Assembly: GCA_948623715.1 (NCBI GenBank)
Contig: CAPHDI010000017.1
Span: 1 to 26,502 of the forward strand
DNA: 26,502 nucleotides
Reading direction: 5' to 3'
Origin: an uncultured Candidatus Saccharibacteria bacterium
GTDB lineage: Bacteria > Patescibacteriota > Saccharimonadia > Saccharimonadales > Saccharimonadaceae
Made by a program: the position numbers and the translations under genes. Numbering within the stretch: position 1 is the first letter of the stretch; each line of letters opens with the position of its first letter. Of the stretch, positions 20,823 through 26,502 are shown piece by piece. The notes beneath the pieces are model-generated. The model was given only the letters and a program-made list of their open reading frames with translations, was not told the origin of the DNA and made no database searches.

Positions 20823-21359
20823 TCAGCTCGCCGCCTTGATATCGTCGCTGATGGTTCGGACGCTGAAGCCCTTGGACTTCAGCTGCTTCTCCGCAATACT
20901 CGGATTGCGGAATCTCGCCATCCCCCGGACGACCCAGCAGCCGTGGCCAGTACCCTCATGGAAGAGAATGTAGGCCCTGCTGCTGTCCACCTTATAGGCG
21001 AACCCGCGCTCGCCGGCATTGGCGAAGACCGGCATCTTGCCGGAGCCGCCCTCCTGGCAGCGCTGCATCAGCCCAGCCATGTAGGCCTTGTAGCTCTGCA
21101 GCTCTTCCTCGGTTCGGAATCTGCGGATCTCCGCATGCTCCTTCGGGTTAATCCCCAGCGCATCGGCGCACAGGGGCTTATTCCCGAGCAAGCTGTTACT
21201 GAGGCTCGGCACCTGGCCGATCGCCTCCCGCAGGAGGATGGCCGCATCGCGGAAGTTCTCGCTCTGCGCCTCAAACTCCACGGTAAACAGCTGCATCTCC
21301 TCGACGGTAGCGGCATCCTTCTCGGAAGTAGCGTTCTTGACATTAGCAGTAATGGCCAT
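20823..21359 (-). CDS. Orphan protein of unknown function, unusual base composition
   Basis: 178 aa, soluble, no membrane segment. The N-half is helical and acidic (MQLFTVEFEAQSENFRDAA), and the C-half holds AYILFHEGTGHGCWVVRG. No family is recognised. Codons are GC-rich and balanced (many CTG, GAG, AAC), without the G-over-C excess of the other minus-strand genes, which suggests strong expression or recent transfer. AAGGAGG lies 7 nt before the ATG. It has a consensus promoter, a 170-nt structured leader and a terminator of its own, next to a tRNA with a duplicated end. Confidence 0.75.
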   Translation of the reverse strand: MAITANVKNATSEKDAATVEEMQLFTVEFEAQSENFRDAAILLREAIGQVPSLSNSLLGNKPLCADALGINPKEHAEIRRFRTEEELQSYKAYMAGLMQRCQEGGSGKMPVFANAGERGFAYKVDSSRAYILFHEGTGHGCWVVRGMARFRNPSIAEKQLKSKGFSVRTISDDIKAAS

Positions 21360-21530
21360 AATATGGCCTCCTTTTCATACAAGCTCGCAAACGGACACAT
21401 TTTGCGGCTAGCCGCATACTACCTCTGTAATATACGCTTAGCCGCAAACGTGTTTTTTAAGGAACTTTACGACCATCTCGTCGAAAACTAGATAAATCGT
21501 ATACTATAAGGCCATTTTTATTAACCTTAT
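21360..21530 (-). promoter_or_regulatory. Long structured leader of the orphan gene
   Basis: Contains ATAAGG/CCTTAT and CGAC/GTCG hairpins, then two copies of TGCGGCT. The second copy forms a perfect palindrome TGCGGCTAGCCGCA, whose right half can instead pair with the first copy (TTTGCGGCT with AGCCGCAAA). ATGGCC early in the leader is complementary to GGCCAT next to the SD. This looks like a switchable leader; the signal is unknown. Confidence 0.5.
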
Positions 21531-21536
21531 GCTTCC

Positions 21537-21565
21537 ATTGTAGCACACATTCGCTAAATTGTCAA
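21537..21565 (-). promoter_or_regulatory. Consensus promoter of the orphan gene
   Basis: Minus strand: TTGACA (21560-21565), 17-bp spacer ending TGC, TACAAT (21537-21542). One of the strongest matches in the window. Confidence 0.85.
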
Positions 21566-21599
21566 TAGCATTTTGTAAAATCCCCAGAAAAACTCTACT

Positions 21600-21719
21600 C
21601 CCTTTGCGAAGAATGCCTTAATACAAGGAAAAAGCGAAGCGCGCAAGCGAATCGTATTATACATACGAAGAGCGCGCACTGGAGCTTTTGACGCCGTAGT
21701 AAGGCATTATTCGCAAAGG
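21600..21719. mobile_element. MITE-like inverted-repeat element
   Basis: Terminal arms 21601-21624 and 21696-21719 are inverted copies matching at 22 of 24 positions. Further nested stems follow: AAAAGC/GCTTTT, GCGCGC/GCGCGC and TCGTAT/ATACGA. CTACT occurs at both edges (21595-21599 and 21720-21724), like a 5-bp target duplication, one base off on the left. The right copy contains the stop codon of the glycosyltransferase. As RNA it would be a long hairpin that could also end the operon. No transposase is present. Confidence 0.55.
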
Positions 21720-23342
21720 CTACTTCTTCACCACCTTACGCGTTACGTCAAACTTTTCCATATACTTCCCCAACATCAACCGCGTCTGTGCATAAAACGC
21801 CGCCGCGCTCTGATATGCTATCGCCACCACCGGCATCAGCACCCACTGCACCACCATATAAAACTTCCGCGACTTCTTATACTTCTCTGGCCTCTCTGGC
21901 AACATCCGGAGCGACATGATAATTGTAATCAAGAGCCCCACCGCCGCCACCGTCTGGATCCATCCCACCACATTCGGCAGATTAAACGCCACCGCCCCTC
22001 GCGACCCTAGATTCATCAACATCGGCACCCATCCCCCGAACGCCACAATCGGCGCCATAATCGCCAGCGTCACATGTCCATCTAGCAACCGCACAAACTT
22101 TGGAAACAGATTCCAAAATGACACCTTCCGCTCCTTCGAAAACAGATACGACCCCACATACGCCACATCACTCGCCCCATAATCCCACCGCCGCAGCTGC
22201 ACAAACTGCGCCTTGAGCGTCTCCCATAGCGTATCCCCCATCACTGCATCCTGATAAATCGGTACCCGTATCGGCACTACCTCATACTTCCCATCGAAAT
22301 AAAACAGCGATCGCCAATATTGATGCCCATCCTCCACAATCGTCCGCTTACTCCAGAAATCCATTCCCTCTAGTGCCGCCAGTGGCTGCGAGTGCGACGC
22401 GAAATTCCTCAGCAAATGCGGCCGCATCGTCGTAATCACATTGAAAAACGAATTCGACATCGCAATAATCCGCATCGGCGCCGATGCCTCCCAAATATTA
22501 TTCGTAAACAGTGACACCGGCTGATAGCTATAATGCTGCCGATCTGGCCGCACTAAGAATTCATACGCCACATAGTCAAAATACTTCGGATGCACCCGAT
22601 TATCACTATCCAGCGACGTCACGATCACATTTTCTTTCCGGATGTGATATTTCTCGACATACTCCGCCAGCCTCTCCCCTGCATAAGTCAAATTCGGCCC
22701 CTTTCCGACGATCTCCCCCTTCAGCCCATCCGGATGTTTCGACAATATAAACTTCCCGAACACTCCTCGATACTGCCGCCTCAACTCCTGCGCCGTCTGC
22801 TCCATCGCTTCCCCGCCCCGCTCCTCGTACGCCAAGACGAAGATAATCCGCTCCTTCGGAAATGTCGAGTCCTTCACCGCATCTATCGACGGCACCAACG
22901 TCTCCAGACCTTCATTATACGCCGTCATAATCACCGCTTGATACACCTGATCTGGCTTTGGCTCTGACTTCCCTTCTACTGCCGAGAGAATCCTCAGATT
23001 CTGCACATGTTCCTCAAACCCATAGCTCTCCTCATGCCGCCCATGCAACCGTTCATACGCTGCATGCGGGTCCTTCAAATCCTCCAGCCGCTTCGTCCAA
23101 TCTACTCGCTCCGCCTTCTTTACCACCTCATACCCCTGAATCGTCCGAAAAGCCGTCCCCACCGCCTTTACTAACGTCGTCGCCACAATAAGGAGTAGAT
23201 AAATCGCCCCCAAGATTGGATTAATCCACGACAGTAAAAACAAAAGTACCACCGCCGCATAACTCAACGCCCCCGGTAATATCTCCAGAAACCGATACAG
23301 CGGCTTCCGCTTCCCTGTCGGAATTTCATAATTATTCTTCAC
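21720..23342 (-). CDS. Membrane glycosyltransferase, family 2
   Basis: 540 aa. Two N-terminal membrane helices (about 25-62) are followed by a GT2 catalytic domain: VIMTAYNEG (about 137-145), LDSDNR (D245, D247, metal and sugar-nucleotide binding), EDGH (337-340, the likely catalytic Asp region) and QLRRW (382-386, the QxxRW motif of processive enzymes). C-terminal membrane helices come next. It probably makes or exports a surface polysaccharide or glycolipid. The start is a GTG at 23342 with GGGGAG 7 nt upstream; no nearby in-frame ATG exists. It is the last gene of the leftward operon and abuts the MITE-like element. Confidence 0.85.
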   Translation of the reverse strand: MKNNYEIPTGKRKPLYRFLEILPGALSYAAVVLLFLLSWINPILGAIYLLLIVATTLVKAVGTAFRTIQGYEVVKKAERVDWTKRLEDLKDPHAAYERLHGRHEESYGFEEHVQNLRILSAVEGKSEPKPDQVYQAVIMTAYNEGLETLVPSIDAVKDSTFPKERIIFVLAYEERGGEAMEQTAQELRRQYRGVFGKFILSKHPDGLKGEIVGKGPNLTYAGERLAEYVEKYHIRKENVIVTSLDSDNRVHPKYFDYVAYEFLVRPDRQHYSYQPVSLFTNNIWEASAPMRIIAMSNSFFNVITTMRPHLLRNFASHSQPLAALEGMDFWSKRTIVEDGHQYWRSLFYFDGKYEVVPIRVPIYQDAVMGDTLWETLKAQFVQLRRWDYGASDVAYVGSYLFSKERKVSFWNLFPKFVRLLDGHVTLAIMAPIVAFGGWVPMLMNLGSRGAVAFNLPNVVGWIQTVAAVGLLITIIMSLRMLPERPEKYKKSRKFYMVVQWVLMPVVAIAYQSAAAFYAQTRLMLGKYMEKFDVTRKVVKK

Positions 23343-23363
23343 TAGAAAACTCCCCGGACGAAG

Positions 23364-23780
23364 CTACCATTCTCCTAATAACCGCAGCATAACCACAAAA
23401 GTCCCAATAATCAGCAGTCCTGTCACCACCGCCAGCACCAGCGCTGCGTCCTTTCCGCATTTCTTATAAATCTTCAAAATCAGCACATTATGCACGAACC
23501 CATAAATCACTGCCAGCAGCGGAAATGCCAACATATTCAGCCAGCTATCGCGTCGATATCCCCCACTAATTCCTGCGATCTCTCCGTAAACATCGCCATA
23601 CCCGACGATTACCACCGTACTTTGCGGCCGCAACGTCGTCAATGCAAAAATCAGCAGCACGATACTCGCCACCGCCACGATTGCCATCGCCGCCATCAGC
23701 CCCTTCTGTTTACGACAAATCTCCTTCCACGCCGCAATCAATCCCCCCTCACCGTTTTTTGGTTCTTTTGCTTTTGCCAT
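23364..23780 (-). CDS. Three-helix membrane protein, unknown function
   Basis: 138 aa with hydrophobic segments at about 28-50, 80-100 and 113-133. No family is recognised. Its start lies inside the end of the upstream gene (32-bp overlap in another frame), with TATAAT 7 nt before the ATG at 23788-23793 (AAGGGA in between could also serve as a weak SD). It ends 21 nt before the glycosyltransferase start. Confidence 0.7.
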   Translation of the reverse strand: MAKAKEPKNGEGGLIAAWKEICRKQKGLMAAMAIVAVASIVLLIFALTTLRPQSTVVIVGYGDVYGEIAGISGGYRRDSWLNMLAFPLLAVIYGFVHNVLILKIYKKCGKDAALVLAVVTGLLIIGTFVVMLRLLGEW

Positions 23781-24384
23781 TTCCCTTATTATAATCCATC
23801 ATCACCCTTATCGCAAGTCCGCCCACCGCAAACACCCCCAAATCCGCCAGCACAATCAAGCTCAGATCCCCCACCACACTCGGACACTGCGACCCTTTCG
23901 TCGGGTCTTCCGGGTAAATCCCCGGATGATTTTCATAGCATAGCCGCTCTTCATAATTCCGGAACTTATGAAAACTCGCACAGATAATCCCCGCCACCGC
24001 TGCCGCAATCAACATATACCACAGCCACTTCGATACTCGCTTTTTCATAAACATCATCACCGCCCCCACTGCGCACCCCACTGTCACCAGCAATATCATC
24101 AATTCCATCACCAGCCAATATCCCGGCAAATACGCCAGCGGATTCCCCTCGCCCCGGTGCGTCAGCCACGCCTGCACCGGATCTGTCTTCAATATAATAT
24201 ATAGCCCAATCAGCGCCGTCAGCAGCAATACCACTCCCCCAACGATCTGCCATCCCCGCCGGATTTCCTTCTCCGGCAAATGCATCGGCTCACATTCCGC
24301 AAACTTCCCCAGTTTCATCTCTTCGATCGCCTGCGCACTCGTCCTCGGTCGCGGCGGCCGCCCCACCTTTTTCTTTTCATCCAT
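23749..24384 (-). CDS. Four-helix membrane protein with AT-hook-like N-terminus
   Basis: 211 aa. KKVGRPPRPRTS at residues 5-16 resembles an AT-hook, followed by four membrane helices (about 45-65, 88-112, 120-138, 172-192) and a basic end KSKRTKKR. The loop CYENHPGIYPEDPTKGSQC has two Cys that could form a disulfide outside. No family is recognised. TGA-TATAAT ends 6 nt before the ATG, without SD, so it is probably leaderless. First gene of the operon. Confidence 0.7.
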   Translation of the reverse strand: MDEKKKVGRPPRPRTSAQAIEEMKLGKFAECEPMHLPEKEIRRGWQIVGGVVLLLTALIGLYIILKTDPVQAWLTHRGEGNPLAYLPGYWLVMELMILLVTVGCAVGAVMMFMKKRVSKWLWYMLIAAAVAGIICASFHKFRNYEERLCYENHPGIYPEDPTKGSQCPSVVGDLSLIVLADLGVFAVGGLAIRVMMDYNKGNGKSKRTKKR

Positions 24385-24390
24385 ACTTAC

Positions 24391-24399
24391 ATTATATCA
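24391..24399 (-). promoter_or_regulatory. Extended -10, leaderless type, for the gene at 24384
   Basis: Minus-strand TGA-TATAAT with exactly 6 nt to the ATG. Confidence 0.65.
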
Positions 24400-24455
24400 T
24401 ACTTGTTTTTTAGGCGATTTTAAGAACATTTTAAGCTTTACCTCTATAAAACCTC

Positions 24456-24484
24456 TAGTCAAATTTCACTTTTTACTATATAAT
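24456..24484 (+). promoter_or_regulatory. Promoter of the HD-domain gene
   Basis: TAGTCA (24456-24461, weak), 17-bp spacer, TATAAT (24479-24484). The ATG is 12 nt after the -10, so the leader is about 5 nt. Confidence 0.5.
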
Positions 24485-24495
24485 AAGGGTCAATC

Positions 24496-26253
24496 ATGAA
24501 AAAACTCGTTATCTCCGGCAGTAGCAAACTTTACGAACGTGCACTCTACTGGCGTGGCTATTTTGAAGGCCGCGGCTATGAAGTCATTGACTGGCCCCGT
24601 CCTCTCTTCGAAGACGAAGACCTCCTCGCCGAGGAGCCTCCCGCTCCAGGCCTCCCGCTCGGTCGCCTTATTCGCCCTAGCGATTCCGCCTACGCCGATG
24701 GCATGACTAAGTTCTATCAACAATTCTACAAACATCTCGATCAAACCGATTTTCACTTCGTCATGAACGAAGATAAAAACGGCATCGAAGGTTACATCGG
24801 CCCCGGCACCATTGCCGAGCTCACCTATAGCATCATCAACAATCTCAATCGCGGCCACAAGACTGAGATTCAGCTCCTCAAGATGCCTTCAAAAGATCAG
24901 AATTGTTACGATGAGGTCAAATTCTGGCTCGACCAAGATTGGATTAAAATTTACCGCCGTCCTACCGGCAAAAAAGCCACCATCCCCGTCCCCGACAATC
25001 GCCCCGAAGAAATTCAAGCACCCGCCGAGCTTTCTAGCGGCGAAACCGTAGCCGAGACCTCCGAAGAATCTCCCGAGCCTTCCGAACACAGCGTCCCCGA
25101 GGGCGAAATCCTTGAGCCTCTTCCGAAGCATAGCTTCTTCGATCGCGACAATCGCTCTATCGACATCCTGACCTGCAATAAAAAATGTCTTAAGTTTCTC
25201 ACCCCCGAAGTCCGCGAGTATCTAAAGATCCTCTCCCCCGATTTCCCAGCTTGGTTCCTCCGCTATATCGCCGCCCCCGAAATGCAGCGTCTTAGCACCG
25301 TCAGCATGGTCAATATCGACTACAATGCCCTCTATCAACTTTCCGGCTTCAACAACGTCCTCCAACACAGCATCGGTGTCGCCCTCATCATATGGAAATT
25401 CACCCGCGACAAGAAACAGACCCTCGCCGGTCTCCTCCATGACATCGCCTCCCCTGCCTTCAAGCATTGTATTGACTACATGAACGGCGATTCCGAGAAG
25501 CAGGAATCTCTCGAATCTCAGACCGAGCAGATCATCCGCAACTCTCGCGTCCTCATGAAGCAGCTCAAGAAAGACGGCATTCTCCCTAGCGAAGTCTCCG
25601 ATTATCACGTCTATCCTATCGCCGACAACGACGCTCCCGGCCTCGCCGCCGACCGCCTCGAATACACTTTTAGCAACGGCCTCTTCCTTTTCGACACCTG
25701 GGATCTCGAAAAAGTTAAATATTTCTATAACAATATCACCGTTCTAAAAAACGAGAACGACCTCGATGAGCTCGGCTTCCGCGACCAATCCGTCTGCGCC
25801 GAATATGTCGAGACTACTCTCCCCCTCTACGCTATTTATAATAGTGATAAGTCTCGCGCCATTTTACAATTCATCGCCGACATCCTCAAATCTATGATCA
25901 TCAGCGGCTATCTCTCTATGGACGATCTCTTCGCCATGAGCGAACGCGAGATCATCGACTGGATCCTCGGCTGCGGCGACAAGACCCTCAGCGAAGCCTT
26001 CCGCCAATTCCAACGCGCCACCACCATCTACACTGGCGGCATCTCGAAGAAGAATTGTTACTGTACCAATATCAAAGGTAAGATCCGCTATATCGTTCCT
26101 CTCGTCGCCACCGAGACTGACGACGAAGAGCCTTCCGCCGAACGCATCACGAAACTTTCTAATAAAATTAATCGCCTTGTCAAAGCCCATCTCGAAGAAA
26201 AAGGCGCGAAATACGTCGGCTTCGACTTCGATTTCAAACCTTACACCGAATAA
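24496..26253 (+). CDS. Fusion of deoxyribosyltransferase-like domain and HD-domain phosphohydrolase
   Basis: 585 aa. Residues 1-150 begin MKKLVISGSSKLYERALYW and contain FHFVMNEDKNGIEGYIGPGTIAEL (given by its parts NEDKNGIEGYIG and GPGTIAEL), a pattern seen in nucleoside 2-deoxyribosyltransferase-like Rossmann proteins. Residues about 160-210 form a Pro/Glu/Ser-rich linker. An HD domain follows: H291, LLHD with H315-D316, H324, and AADRLEYTF with a late Asp, as in dGTPase/SpoT-type enzymes. A helical C-end follows. A role in nucleotide clean-up, salvage or signalling is inferred. A bidirectional terminator follows. Confidence 0.7.
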   Translation: MKKLVISGSSKLYERALYWRGYFEGRGYEVIDWPRPLFEDEDLLAEEPPAPGLPLGRLIRPSDSAYADGMTKFYQQFYKHLDQTDFHFVMNEDKNGIEGYIGPGTIAELTYSIINNLNRGHKTEIQLLKMPSKDQNCYDEVKFWLDQDWIKIYRRPTGKKATIPVPDNRPEEIQAPAELSSGETVAETSEESPEPSEHSVPEGEILEPLPKHSFFDRDNRSIDILTCNKKCLKFLTPEVREYLKILSPDFPAWFLRYIAAPEMQRLSTVSMVNIDYNALYQLSGFNNVLQHSIGVALIIWKFTRDKKQTLAGLLHDIASPAFKHCIDYMNGDSEKQESLESQTEQIIRNSRVLMKQLKKDGILPSEVSDYHVYPIADNDAPGLAADRLEYTFSNGLFLFDTWDLEKVKYFYNNITVLKNENDLDELGFRDQSVCAEYVETTLPLYAIYNSDKSRAILQFIADILKSMIISGYLSMDDLFAMSEREIIDWILGCGDKTLSEAFRQFQRATTIYTGGISKKNCYCTNIKGKIRYIVPLVATETDDEEPSAERITKLSNKINRLVKAHLEEKGAKYVGFDFDFKPYTE

Positions 26254-26267
26254 TTCCCCATTCCCAC

Positions 26268-26299
26268 AAAATAAGTCGAGCCTCCGCCCGACTTATTTT
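26268..26299. terminator. Bidirectional terminator between convergent genes
   Basis: AAAATAAGTCG and CGACTTATTTT, perfect 11-bp stem with 10-nt loop. It serves the HD-domain gene and the FISUMP-type gene entering from the right. Confidence 0.88.
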
Positions 26300-26311
26300 A
26301 ACTTATTCAGT

Positions 26312-26502
26312 TTAGTTATTCACCGCCGTAATAGTAACAGTAGTAGAATATTCTCCAGCAGGTAATGTTGGAGAAATCGAGACTCCAACACCAAAAGTAT
26401 GTTTAGTAGCTTGAGATTCTTCATCATATTCTTCTGTATTATAGTAAGTAGTAGGATTAGTAGTAATAGCAGAATAAGTAGTATTATCTTGATTTAGTAT
26501 GC
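26312..26502 (-). CDS. FISUMP-type surface protein, C-terminal end only (cut by window edge)
   Basis: Open frame on the minus strand from the window edge to a TAA at 26312-26314. It encodes the last 63 residues, identical to the end of the protein at 604-2046 (ending TVTITAVNN). The rest lies outside. A third member of the surface-protein set, or a fourth if element A marks another one to the left. Confidence 0.85.
   Translation of the reverse strand, partial: ILNQDNTTYSAITTNPTTYYNTEEYDEESQATKHTFGVGVSISPTLPAGEYSTTVTITAVNN
26313..26502. repeat. Long direct repeat, copy 2
   Basis: Identical to 605-794 over all 190 bases to the window end. Same orientation, 25.7 kb apart. Confidence 0.95.

Noticed and set aside
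1..26502. Recoded TGA (genetic code 25)
   Set aside because: TGA ends dnaG and the LiaF-like gene at natural points, and no gene needs TGA read as Gly.
1..26502. CRISPR array or restriction/defence operon
   Set aside because: No regularly spaced repeats and no cas, methylase or nuclease genes are visible.

Overview
The window looks like a chromosomal segment of a Saccharibacteria (TM7, Patescibacteria/CPR) genome or a close relative. The evidence is the type of surface protein (FISUMP domains with CPK-W-LP and NCWM-type motifs), a VirB2-like T4SS pilin directly behind a compact rpoD, a DnaG primase without its zinc ligands, small operons, and TGA used as a stop (standard code, not the Gracilibacteria code). 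The plus strand is C-rich from end to end, so it is probably the lagging strand. Most housekeeping genes lie on the minus strand. No identity was confirmed by a database search.

Layout. 1-600: a structured RNA element (copy A) reading leftward, then a tiny membrane-peptide gene with a convergent antisense RNA (candidate type I toxin-antitoxin). 604-2330: FISUMP surface-protein gene with RNA element copy B upstream. 2417-4642: rpoD, T4SS pilin and DAG-kinase-like operon. 4736-7685: a signal-peptide and sorting-signal surface protein, then dnaG. 7690-8370: divergent promoter region with large hairpins and a small Cys-motif protein with a structured leader. 8373-11350: PRTase-domain protein, then a second FISUMP gene with RNA element copy C. 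11416-11673: a free-standing, heavily folded RNA with its own promoter. 11742-12927: membrane protein and mscL. 12957-17986: DUF998-like, MmcQ/YjbR-like, orn, argS, and a LiaG/LiaF-like envelope-stress pair. 18058-20482: two tandem paralogues of unknown function. 20487-20697: tRNA-Ser(GGA) with a duplicated 3' end. 20715-21565: an orphan gene of unusual composition behind a strong promoter and long leader. 21600-21719: a MITE-like inverted repeat. 21720-24384: operon of two membrane proteins and a family-2 glycosyltransferase. 24496-26253: a deoxyribosyltransferase-like/HD-domain fusion. 26312 to the end: the 3' end of another FISUMP-type gene, identical to the 3' end of the gene at 604.

Themes. 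(1) Surface-protein genes come with a conserved pseudoknotted 5' RNA, seen three times with compensatory changes; this is the strongest candidate for something undescribed. (2) Many genes have an extended -10 (TGNTATAAT) exactly 6-8 nt before the ATG and no Shine-Dalgarno, which implies leaderless transcripts; surface and accessory genes instead have strong SD sites and structured leaders. (3) The small peptide at 358-504 with a roughly 60-nt antisense RNA fits the Fst/TxpA type of toxin-antitoxin layout.
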